In this document: one piece after another, positions 7,977 through 15,235 of the stretch
How the letters are laid out: every line of letters starts with the position of its first letter
Position numbering within the stretch: position 1 is the first letter of the stretch
NCBI GenBank assembly: GCA_016793845.1
Contig: JAEULI010000183.1
Span: forward strand, 1-48,015
From: Sphingosinicella sp.
GTDB taxonomy: Bacteria; Pseudomonadota; Alphaproteobacteria; Sphingomonadales; Sphingomonadaceae
Reading direction: 5' to 3'
DNA length: 48,015 bases
Program-made: the position numbers and the translations under genes
Notes under the pieces: generated by a model
What the model was told of the DNA's origin: nothing
What the model saw: the letters and a program-made list of their open reading frames with translations, nothing else
Databases searched by the model: none

Positions 7977-8849
7977 TCAGCCGTGCCGGCGCTCGGAGAG
8001 TTCCAGGTAGAGCGCGCTGTGATCGAGCACCGCGCGCGGCCCTTCGCACATCGCCGCGTAGAGGTCGCGGGCGAGGTCCGCGAAGGGGAGTTCCAGCCCG
8101 AGGCTTCCGGCGAGCCGGGTCGAGGTGTCGAGGTCCTTGAGCTGGACTGTGGCATGGGCGCCGGGCTGGAAGTCGCCGCGGATCATGCGTTCGCCGTGCT
8201 GGCGCCAGATCGTCGAGTCGGCGAAGCCGCCCTGCAGCGCGCGGTGCACCGCCTCCGCATCGCCGCCGCCCGCCTCGACGAGCAGCAGCGCCTCCGCCAC
8301 CGCGCCGATGGTCACCCCGACGATCAGCTGGTTGGCGAGCTTGGCGAGCTGCCCGCTTCCCGCCGGGCCGACATGCGTGACACGGCCGACGGGCACGAGC
8401 CAGCCTGCCGCCTTCGAAACCACGTCCGCCCTGCCCCCGGCCATGATGGTCAGCGTTCCCGCGACCGCGCCGCGCTCGCCGCCCGAAACCGGCGCGTCGA
8501 CATAGTCGATGCCGGCGTCGGCGAGCCGCTGCGCCTCCGCACGCGCTGTCTCGACCGGGATCGAACTCATCACGATGACGGTAGCGCCGCGCGGCAGCGC
8601 CGCCGCGATCCCGTCGTCCCCGAACAGCAGCGCGTCGCACACCGCGCCCGTGCTCACCATCAGGATCGCCGCGTCGGCGCCGCGCGCTGCCTCGCGCGCC
8701 CCGCGCACGGGCGTGATCCCCGGACCGGCGAGCGCCTCGGCCTTGTCGAACGAGCGGTTCCAGACGACGACATCATGCCCCGCCGCCGCGAGGTTGCGCG
8801 CGATCGGCGCGCCCATGATCCCGGTTCCGAAAACCGCGATGCGTGTCAT
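7977..8849 (-). CDS. NAD(P)-dependent 3-hydroxyisobutyrate dehydrogenase family protein
   Basis: A 290-residue beta-hydroxyacid dehydrogenase. It has an N-terminal Rossmann motif FGTGIMGAPIARNL (residues 7-20), the substrate-binding DAPVSGG (118-124), and the catalytic lysine in GSGQLAKLANQ (Lys170, Asn173). The family oxidises 3-hydroxy acids such as 3-hydroxyisobutyrate, tartronate semialdehyde (reverse) and L-threonate. Here it could handle a methyl-branched three- or four-carbon fragment, but no substrate is assigned. The start at 8849 is chosen because it opens the Rossmann motif directly and overlaps the TetR stop by four bases (ATGA, 8846-8849). It is thus co-translated with the regulator, and it is the last gene of the receptor-regulator transcription unit. 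Confidence 0.88.
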   Translation of the reverse strand: MTRIAVFGTGIMGAPIARNLAAAGHDVVVWNRSFDKAEALAGPGITPVRGAREAARGADAAILMVSTGAVCDALLFGDDGIAAALPRGATVIVMSSIPVETARAEAQRLADAGIDYVDAPVSGGERGAVAGTLTIMAGGRADVVSKAAGWLVPVGRVTHVGPAGSGQLAKLANQLIVGVTIGAVAEALLLVEAGGGDAEAVHRALQGGFADSTIWRQHGERMIRGDFQPGAHATVQLKDLDTSTRLAGSLGLELPFADLARDLYAAMCEGPRAVLDHSALYLELSERRHG

Positions 8850-9619
8850 TCGGGAACCTGCATCTCCACCAGCGCACAAATCTCGCCTGCCTGATCCGCA
8901 GGCGGGTTCTGGCCGTAAAGCGCGCGGTAGAGCATCAGGGCGTGCAGTTCGATCAGGAACTCGGCCGGGTACTCCTGCTTGATGCCGGGGCCGGCCTGAA
9001 TCCTGAGGCGCGCGAACAGGCTCTGGTCGAGCATTCCGCCCGCGGTGCGCTGCATCAGGTGAAAGAGGTCGCGGTCCCTTGGCGGTTTCCCCATGCGGCG
9101 CACGGCGAATTCCAGCGTGCGGTCGGCGATTGCCTCGTTGCGGTCGTGCCAGATCGCGCACATCGTCGCGTCGACATCCGCCATCTGCACCATGGCGCGC
9201 AGCACGCCCACGTTGTTCATGAAGGTGGTTTCATACCAGGCGATCCATTGCCGCACATTGGCGTAATGCGAATGGTTGGAGGGCAGCACCGGATAGATCT
9301 GGCGCTCGTAATCGACATAGCGGCGCGCCATCTCGTGGAGGAAGGCGTCCTTGCTCGGAAAATGAATGTAGAACGTGCCTTTGGCGAGGCCCGCGTCGAG
9401 GCTGACGTCTTCCACATTGAGATCGCGGTAGCCGACATCCTCGAGCAGACGCACGCCCGAAGAGAGGAGATTCAGCTTCGTCTTCTCGCCGCTTCGCACC
9501 TTCCTGATCTCGCCCGAAAGCGCGGCCAGAAATGTCGAAAAGCGGATGCTGCTGATCCCGTTCAAGCCATTATCCCCGCCATTGCTTGCCGCGCGTCCGG
9601 CACGGCCTGCTCCGCCCAT
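8846..9619 (-). CDS. TetR/AcrR-family transcriptional regulator, likely regulator of the 1-17.6 kb regulon
   Basis: A TetR-type repressor, 257 residues from the ATG at 9617-9619. The helix-turn-helix is LLEDVGYRDLNVEDVSLDAG followed by the diagnostic KGTFYIHFPSKDAFL. The C-terminal half is helical and would bind a ligand. The N-terminus before the HTH is unusually long (about 30 residues). The frame stays open to a TTG at 9733, but that would run through the stem-loop at 9674-9706, so the ATG is preferred; no start has a strong Shine-Dalgarno. It is downstream of the TonB receptor and overlaps the dehydrogenase gene. As the only one-component repressor in the region it is the natural owner of the five repeated operators. 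The operator before the receptor would give autoregulation by read-through. Confidence 0.85.
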   Translation of the reverse strand: MGGAGRAGRAASNGGDNGLNGISSIRFSTFLAALSGEIRKVRSGEKTKLNLLSSGVRLLEDVGYRDLNVEDVSLDAGLAKGTFYIHFPSKDAFLHEMARRYVDYERQIYPVLPSNHSHYANVRQWIAWYETTFMNNVGVLRAMVQMADVDATMCAIWHDRNEAIADRTLEFAVRRMGKPPRDRDLFHLMQRTAGGMLDQSLFARLRIQAGPGIKQEYPAEFLIELHALMLYRALYGQNPPADQAGEICALVEMQVPE

Positions 9620-9673
9620 AATCGAAAGCGGCACGGCTTGTCGATCTCGTTCCGCCCCCTTCGGCGCATATGA

Positions 9674-9706
9674 CTGCCCGGCCGGATGGGAGGTCCGGCC
9701 GGGCAG
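9674..9706. terminator. 13-bp stem-loop between TonB receptor and tetR
   Basis: A perfect inverted repeat, CTGCCCGGCCGGA (9674-9686) and TCCGGCCGGGCAG (9694-9706), with a 7-base loop, lies 24 bases after the receptor stop. No T-tract follows on either strand. It is more likely a partial terminator or an mRNA 3'-end stabiliser than a full intrinsic terminator. Confidence 0.5.
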
Positions 9707-9729
9707 CGCGATCGGGCGGGCGGCCTTCG

Positions 9730-12093
9730 TCAATTTGCCCCGAAATTGACGCGGGCGCTGATCCCGATCACGCGTGGAGAGCCTTGGAAATAAAGCGCCT
9801 TGCCCGTGATAGGGTCGCCGCCGTTCGGGTTTGACGGGTCGGTGGAAACGAACTGGCTGTAGGGGATGAACGCGTCGGTCACATTGTCCGCGAACAGGCT
9901 GATCGACCAGCGGTCTGTCTGCACGCCGACGCGCAGGTCGAGCGTGGTGTAGCCGTCCAGCCGTTCGAAGGGCGTGCCGATGCGCAGCAGCGAGCTGAGC
10001 GCTCCGGCACGGTGCTGCAGACCCGCGCGCATCAGCAGGCTGAGATCGTCGTTCAGCGGTGCTTCGTAGGTGATCGAGGCGTTGGCGCTGAAGTTCGCTG
10101 TGTTGGGGATACGCGCACCGGTTATGGTCTGGCCCGATGCGACGATGCTGCCGATGCGGGTGTCGAGGATCGTGGCACCGGCCGCGAGCGTCAGCCCTTC
10201 GGTCGGCTTGACTGTGGCTTCGAGATCGACGCCGTAGCTGCGCGCCTTGCCGGCATTGCCGATGATCTCGCCGACGCCGCCGGCGCCTTCCTTGGTCACG
10301 ACCTGAAGATCGGTCCAGTCGTTGTAGAAGACGGCGGCATTGAACGTGGCGAGCCCGTCGCCGAACGCCGATTTCACACCCGCTTCATACGCGGTCATCC
10401 GCTCGGGCGCATAGGAGATGTCGGACGGCACCGCACCGGAGACGAGCGCGAACAGGTCGTTCTGCCCGCCGCTGCGGAAGCCCCGGCTGACCGATGTGTA
10501 AAGCGTCAGGTCCGGGCTCGGCTCGAAGGTGATCGACACGCGCGGGTTGAAGACGTTGTCGTTGCCCGAAGACGGGAAGGCCTGCGGGAAGGGGATGCCG
10601 CCGAAGATGCTGGTGGCGATGGTTTCCGAGCGGCGGCGATCGTTGAAATAGCGCGCGCCGAGCAGCAGGGTCAGCTGGTCGCTGACCTTTAGCGTGCCTT
10701 CGGCGAAGCCTGCCCATTGCCGGCTCGTGGTGTCGGAATTCGAATCGAGATCGCCGGCGCCGTCCACCGTGTAGCCGCAAAGCCCGCCGCACATGGCATT
10801 GGCCATTGCGACCGGCACCAGCGGTTCCTGCGGCGCGTACAGCCGCGTGTCGAGCTTGCGCTTCCTGTAGAAGCCACCCGCCGTCAGTTCGAACGCGCCG
10901 CCGAAATCGGAAACGAAGCGAAGCTCCTGGTTGAACTCCTTGACATCGACGTCGACCTCGACGCGTGAGCCCTGGAAGGTGAAGGCGCCGCCGGTGAGGG
11001 GAAAGCCGATCTGGTTGGCGATGTAGATGATGCCCAGCTGGTCCTGCGCCTGCGAGATGTTGCGGCTGAAATAGTTGGTCGAGGACAGCAGCTTGCCGAA
11101 GGGCAGGCGCTTTTCGAGGACGAGGCTGTAAAGCTCGAAATCGTCGTTCATGTGCTCGAGATCGGTCGAGAAGAAGCCTTCTCGATCGACCGAGCCGCGA
11201 TTGCGGAAGCCGCGATCGGAGCGCTGGATCAGTGCCGAAAAATTCGCGCTGAAGCTGTCGGTCGGTGTGAAGCCCAGCTGGAAACGCCCGCCGTAGGTTT
11301 CACCGTCGTTGGCGTTCTTTTCGGTTTTGGACAGCGTGAACGTCTGGTTCACTGATGGCACGCCCGGTCCAAGGATCGGGTTCGGTGGCGCGCCGAAGGA
11401 TGCCGTCACCGTTGCGTCGGTGCGGTCGATCCAGCCGCCGTCGCGCTGGTAGAAGCCTACCGCGCGCAGGGCGAGCACATCGGTCACCAGCGGTACGTTC
11501 AGCATCAGGTTGCCCGACCTGTTGGTGCCGCCGTCGCGCACGGCGCCTGCCGTGGCGGAGGCCGCGCCCGCGAAGGCGGTGGAGTCGGGCTTGTTGCCGA
11601 TGATGCGGATCGTGCCGGCCAGCGAGCCTTCGCCGAAGATCGTGCCCTGCGGCCCGCGAAGCACCTCGACGCGCGCAGCGTCGGCGAGCACAGCCTGCGG
11701 GAAGAAGCCGCCGACCGAGAAGGGGGCCTCATCGATATAGAGCCCGACCGCGGTTCCGGTCGTGCCGTAGATGTTGTTGGTGTTGAGTTCCGAAATGCCG
11801 CGGATGGCCACCGCGCCCTGTCCGGGCGATTCCGAGCGGAGCTCGACGCCCGCGAGCGTCTTGACGATGCCGTTGAGGTCGGTGGCGCCGATGTTGCGGA
11901 TCTCTTCGCTGGAGATCACGTTGATCGCGATCGGCACATCCTGAAGCACCTGCTCACGCAGGTTTGCGGTCACAACGATCTCGTTGCCCTCAACAAGCGG
12001 CGCTTCGGCTTCCTGCGCGTGCGCCGGCACGCCGGCGAGCATGATCGCTCCCAAACTTCCCGATACCAGCAACGTCCGTTTCGAAATCCCCAT
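9730..12093 (-). CDS. TonB-dependent outer-membrane receptor (regulon receptor)
   Basis: A 787-residue protein. The N-terminus MGISKRTLLVSGSLG... ends in AHAQE, a signal peptide with an AxA cleavage site. A TonB-box-like EIVVTA follows, then the plug domain (DVPIAINVISSEEI, VAIRGI, VEVLRGPQGTIFGEGSLAGTIRI) and a 22-strand barrel ending SPRVIGISARVNFGAN with the usual C-terminal aromatic signature region. Sphingomonad receptors of this CirA/FecA-like type import many bulky organic molecules besides iron complexes. The start at 12093 has a Shine-Dalgarno AAGGGGG; an upstream in-frame extension lacks one. The promoter has TTGACA (12231-12226) and TATGAC (12207-12202), overlapped by operator C. 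Regulon membership suggests uptake of the pathway substrate. Confidence 0.93.
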   Translation of the reverse strand: MGISKRTLLVSGSLGAIMLAGVPAHAQEAEAPLVEGNEIVVTANLREQVLQDVPIAINVISSEEIRNIGATDLNGIVKTLAGVELRSESPGQGAVAIRGISELNTNNIYGTTGTAVGLYIDEAPFSVGGFFPQAVLADAARVEVLRGPQGTIFGEGSLAGTIRIIGNKPDSTAFAGAASATAGAVRDGGTNRSGNLMLNVPLVTDVLALRAVGFYQRDGGWIDRTDATVTASFGAPPNPILGPGVPSVNQTFTLSKTEKNANDGETYGGRFQLGFTPTDSFSANFSALIQRSDRGFRNRGSVDREGFFSTDLEHMNDDFELYSLVLEKRLPFGKLLSSTNYFSRNISQAQDQLGIIYIANQIGFPLTGGAFTFQGSRVEVDVDVKEFNQELRFVSDFGGAFELTAGGFYRKRKLDTRLYAPQEPLVPVAMANAMCGGLCGYTVDGAGDLDSNSDTTSRQWAGFAEGTLKVSDQLTLLLGARYFNDRRRSETIATSIFGGIPFPQAFPSSGNDNVFNPRVSITFEPSPDLTLYTSVSRGFRSGGQNDLFALVSGAVPSDISYAPERMTAYEAGVKSAFGDGLATFNAAVFYNDWTDLQVVTKEGAGGVGEIIGNAGKARSYGVDLEATVKPTEGLTLAAGATILDTRIGSIVASGQTITGARIPNTANFSANASITYEAPLNDDLSLLMRAGLQHRAGALSSLLRIGTPFERLDGYTTLDLRVGVQTDRWSISLFADNVTDAFIPYSQFVSTDPSNPNGGDPITGKALYFQGSPRVIGISARVNFGAN

Positions 12094-12190
12094 GATTCGG
12101 CCCCCTTTTCCCGACCCGGTAGGCCGGCATCCCTGAATCCGCCACCGTTCTGGCCGATCGGAACCCGACATCCTGGCTTGCCGTCAGTAT

Positions 12191-12231
12191 GTGACCATAT
12201 AGTCATATGACTGACAAGAATGGATTGTCAA
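12191..12231 (-). promoter_or_regulatory. Operator C with promoter of the TonB receptor unit
   Basis: Operator GTGACCATATAGTCAT occupies 12191-12206. On the minus strand TTGACA (12231-12226) and TATGAC (12207-12202) are spaced by 18 bp. The operator overlaps the -10 box and start region, so binding should repress the receptor-tetR-dehydrogenase unit. Confidence 0.72.
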
Positions 12232-12388
12232 TGCCGGCCGTGCGCCACGGAGCGCAATGGCACGGATGAAGCGGAATTTTCTTTATCGTACTGTAAAAAT
12301 TGAAATTTATTATCAAAAACAATGCTGTTCTCCCGACGGCTTTGTGATCCGGCGATATGTGGCGTGTGCAGGTCGGGCACGGTTCGTA

Positions 12389-12417
12389 TTGATTATATGA
12401 CTATTTGGTCATATCGA
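12389..12417 (+). promoter_or_regulatory. Operator D within promoter of the enolase-SDR-BKACE unit
   Basis: Operator ATGACTATTTGGTCAT (12397-12412) sits in the 17-bp spacer between TTGATT (12389-12394) and TATCGA (12412-12417), the same geometry as operator A. The ATG of the first gene follows at 12448. Confidence 0.75.
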
Positions 12418-12447
12418 GATGTGCGCAGAGTGAAGAAGGGGGACGAC

Positions 12448-13581
12448 ATGCGAATCGAGGGGGTCGAATGCTACGTCGCCTCGCACTGGGCCTTCGTGCG
12501 CGTCATCACCGAGGCGGGCATCGACGGGATCGGGGAGGCGACCTACTTCCCGCACCCGACCGCCGTGCGCGCCGTCATCGACGATCTGCGCGGCGAGCTT
12601 GTCGGGCAGGATGCGTTTCGCCCCGAATTCCTGTTCCAGCGCGCCTTCAAGTATCACTGCATCCGCGATGCCGTGCTGATGGCGGCGCTCAGCGCCGTCG
12701 ATCAGGCGCTCTGGGACATCAAGGGCAAGGCGCTCGGCGTGCCGGTCTGGCAATTGCTGGGCGGGCGCGTACGCGACAAGGTGCGCGCCATCCTGCTGCT
12801 CGAAGCGGGGACGGAAGCGGCGCTGGTCGAGCAGGCTATCGTCGCCCGCGACGAAGGCTTCACGGCGATCAAGATCAAGCCGTTCCTTGGCGATTGGCAC
12901 CGGCAGCCGATGGCCCGGATGATGCGCTCGGCGATCGGCGCCGTGGAGGCCGTGCGCGAGGCGGTCGGCTGGGACATCGACATCGCCATCGAGATGCACC
13001 GCAACCTGACGCCCGATCTCGCCGCCGTGTTCGCCGCCGCCGCCGCGCGCATCAGCCCCTATTTCCTCGAAGATCCGATCCTCCCTTACAGCGTCGCCGC
13101 CAATGCCAGCGTTGCGGGCCGCATGGCCGGCCCCGTCGCGGTGGCGGAGCGCAACACCAACATTTGGGAGTTCCGCGAGTTCTCCGATTGTCACGCGGTC
13201 TCGATCCTGCGGCCCGACGTCGGCCTTGCTGGCGGTTTCACGCAGATGCGCAAGATCGCCGCCATCGCCGAATCGCGCCACCAGCGCATCGTGCCGCACA
13301 ACTTCACCGCGCCGGTATCGACCGCCTGCCACATCCAACTCGCGGCCTGCACGCCCAACTGGGACGTGCAGGGCTATGTCCGCGAAGACCGCGATCCGTG
13401 GAACCGCGTCACCAGCCACATCAACCGTATTGAAAGCGGCTACCTCATCATCCCCGATGCGCCGGGGATCGGCATGACGCTTGATCTCGAATATCTCGCG
13501 GATGCCGACTACGTGCCGTTCGGCACCAAATTTCCCGATGGCCCGGTGCGCGCCGCCGACGGCGGGATCAAGCACCAGTGA
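12448..13581 (+). CDS. Mandelate racemase / muconate-lactonizing (enolase superfamily) enzyme
   Basis: A 377-residue enolase-superfamily protein. The KxK motif is IKIK (Lys142, Lys144). The three metal ligands fall on successive strands as IEMHRN (Glu182), YFLEDPI (Glu208) and VAERN (Glu234), and general-acid candidates are Asp257 in RPDVGLAGG and His284 in VPHNF. The Glu182-Met-His184 arrangement recalls acid-sugar dehydratases of the mannonate/gluconate group. Such enzymes abstract the proton alpha to a carboxylate and may dehydrate, epimerise or cycloisomerise. The start at 12448 follows the Shine-Dalgarno GAAGAAGGGGGA; an in-frame ATG further upstream would run through the operator and promoter and is rejected. 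It is first gene of the plus-strand unit. Confidence 0.88.
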   Translation: MRIEGVECYVASHWAFVRVITEAGIDGIGEATYFPHPTAVRAVIDDLRGELVGQDAFRPEFLFQRAFKYHCIRDAVLMAALSAVDQALWDIKGKALGVPVWQLLGGRVRDKVRAILLLEAGTEAALVEQAIVARDEGFTAIKIKPFLGDWHRQPMARMMRSAIGAVEAVREAVGWDIDIAIEMHRNLTPDLAAVFAAAAARISPYFLEDPILPYSVAANASVAGRMAGPVAVAERNTNIWEFREFSDCHAVSILRPDVGLAGGFTQMRKIAAIAESRHQRIVPHNFTAPVSTACHIQLAACTPNWDVQGYVREDRDPWNRVTSHINRIESGYLIIPDAPGIGMTLDLEYLADADYVPFGTKFPDGPVRAADGGIKHQ

Positions 13582-14345
13582 GTGATACGCTTTCCGCATT
13601 GCTCTCGACCGGGTTCGAGGGCGCCATTGCGATCGTCGCAGGCGGCGCGGGCGGCGTCGGCGCGGCCGTTGTCAGCCAGCTCACCGCGCACGGTGCCCGC
13701 GTCGTCGTCGCATCGCGCAGCGGCGACGCGCTCGATCCCGCCCGCGCCGCGCCCGCCTGCGGCGAGGCGATCAGCGCCGCGCTCGACCTGACCGATCCAG
13801 CTTCGATCCGCGCCTTCGCCGACTGGGCAGGCGCCGTGCTCGGCCGGCTCGACCTCCTCGTCAACAGCGCCGGAGTCACGCGCAGCGTCCCGCTCGGCCG
13901 TCTGGACCAGCTCGACGATGCGCTGATCGATCTCGTCATGACTTCGAACGCATCGGGCGTCATTCGCCTCATCCGCGATCTCCAGCCGCTGCTCGATCGC
14001 GGCGAGTGGCCGTGCATCGTCAACATCTCCTCCGTCGCCGCGCGAACGGGTGTTGGCAGCAACATCGCCTATGTCGGCGCGAAGGCGGCGATGGATGCCG
14101 TCACCCACGCGCTCGCTAAGACGCTGGCGCCGCGTATCCGCGTCGTCGGCATCGCGCCGAGCGCGCTCGACACGCCGTTCGCGAAAGGGCGCGGACAGGA
14201 TTTCATCGACCGCACCGTCGCGGCAACCCCGCTCGGCCGGCTTGCCACCACCACCGAGGTCGCCAATGCGGTGCTCTGCGCCGCCCGACTGCTGACGGCG
14301 ACGACAGGCGTCGTCATCGCCGTCGACGGCGGCCGCCACCTGTAG
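13578..14345 (+). CDS. SDR-family oxidoreductase (classical)
   Basis: A 255-residue classical short-chain dehydrogenase. The cofactor motif is GGAGGVGAA (residues 22-30), NSAGV is at 96-100, and the catalytic serine, tyrosine and lysine are Ser152, Tyr165 and Lys169 (AYVGAKAAMD). It ends with VVIAVDGGRHL, a common SDR tail. Unlike the SDR at 6085-6885 it keeps the full catalytic set, so it probably oxidises or reduces a hydroxyl/carbonyl group. The start is a GTG overlapping the enolase-like gene's stop (GTGA, 13578-13581). Substrate unknown; within the unit it could oxidise a 3-hydroxy acid to the beta-keto acid cleaved by the next gene's product. Confidence 0.88.
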   Translation: MSDTLSALLSTGFEGAIAIVAGGAGGVGAAVVSQLTAHGARVVVASRSGDALDPARAAPACGEAISAALDLTDPASIRAFADWAGAVLGRLDLLVNSAGVTRSVPLGRLDQLDDALIDLVMTSNASGVIRLIRDLQPLLDRGEWPCIVNISSVAARTGVGSNIAYVGAKAAMDAVTHALAKTLAPRIRVVGIAPSALDTPFAKGRGQDFIDRTVAATPLGRLATTTEVANAVLCAARLLTATTGVVIAVDGGRHL

Positions 14346-14356
14346 GGACACGGGCC

Positions 14357-15232
14357 ATGCGCGACATCATCCTCACCGCCGCCGTCACCGGCAACATCAC
14401 CCAGCCCGAGCAGACACCGTGGCTCCCGATCACGCCGCAACAGATCGCCGAGGAGACCATCGCATCGGCAAAGGCCGGTGCGGCAATAGCGCACATCCAT
14501 GTCCGCGATCCCGAAACCGGCCGCCCCTCGATGGAGGTCGCGCATTATGCGGAGGTCGTCGGCCGCGTCCGCGATGCCGGATGCGACATCGTCCTCAACC
14601 TGACAACCGGCCCCGGCGGCCGCTTCGTGCCGGACCGCGACAATCCGCGCATCGCCGCCGAAGGCACCAGCCTGCTGCCGCCGCTGGAGCGTGTGCCGCA
14701 CATCACCGCGCTGAAGCCGGAAATCTGCACGCTCGATCTCAACACGATGAATTCGGGCGAGCAGGTCGTCATCAACACGCCGGCGAACACCGCGATCATG
14801 GCCGATGCGATGCTGGCCGCGGGCAGCAAGCCCGAGATCGAGATCTTCAATCCCGGCGACCTGGTGCTCGCGCGCGACCTCATGCGCACCCGCATCTTTC
14901 CGGCGCCCGCCATGTTCTCCTTCGTGCTCGGCCTCAAATACGGCTGGCCGGCGAGCGTCGAGTCGATCCTCCTCGGCAAGGCGATGCTGCCGGAGGGCGC
15001 GGTGTGGACGGCGTTCGGTGTCGGCGCGTCGTCGTTTCCGATGGTCGCGCTGTCGGTGCTGACCGGCGGGCACGTCCGCGTCGGTCTCGAAGACAATATC
15101 TATCTGTCGAAGGGCGTCCTCGCCGAAGGCAATGCGCCGCTGTGCGAGAAGGCGCGGCGCATCGTCGAGGACCTCGGCTATCCACTCGCGACGCCGGCGC
15201 GGACGCGCGAAATGCTGGCCCTGCAAGCTTAG
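14357..15232 (+). CDS. Beta-keto acid cleavage enzyme (BKACE, formerly DUF849), copy 2
   Basis: A 291-residue BKACE. The metal-binding histidines are His46 and His48 in AHIHVRDPETG, the numbering known for the founding enzyme Kce. LTGGHVRVGLEDNIYLSKG forms the C-terminal family block, and LDLNTMN matches the inner-barrel segment. The reaction is beta-keto acid plus acetyl-CoA to acetoacetate plus acyl-CoA. It is closer to standard length than copy 1 (328), so the two probably cleave different beta-keto acids. It starts 11 bases after the SDR stop and ends three bases before the convergent M20 gene, with no terminator stem visible in the gap. Confidence 0.92.
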   Translation: MRDIILTAAVTGNITQPEQTPWLPITPQQIAEETIASAKAGAAIAHIHVRDPETGRPSMEVAHYAEVVGRVRDAGCDIVLNLTTGPGGRFVPDRDNPRIAAEGTSLLPPLERVPHITALKPEICTLDLNTMNSGEQVVINTPANTAIMADAMLAAGSKPEIEIFNPGDLVLARDLMRTRIFPAPAMFSFVLGLKYGWPASVESILLGKAMLPEGAVWTAFGVGASSFPMVALSVLTGGHVRVGLEDNIYLSKGVLAEGNAPLCEKARRIVEDLGYPLATPARTREMLALQA

Positions 15233-15235
15233 CCG

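Larger units (their letters stand above)
12094..12447. other. 354-bp divergent control region between receptor and enolase-like gene
   Basis: No gene is supported here. It carries operator C with the receptor promoter on the left, operator D with the enolase-unit promoter on the right, and between them (about 12275-12325) an AT-rich stretch that stands out from the GC-rich surroundings and could bind activators or bend. Confidence 0.7.

Noticed and set aside
9620-9733. TTG-initiated N-terminal extension of the TetR protein
   Set aside because: It would run through the perfect 13-bp stem-loop, has no recognisable domain and would overlap the receptor's 3' end; ATG at 9619 is more sensible.
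12322-12447. Upstream ATG (12322) for the enolase-superfamily gene
   Set aside because: This would include the operator and promoter in the coding sequence and gives no conserved N-terminus; the ATG at 12448 has a strong ribosome binding site.
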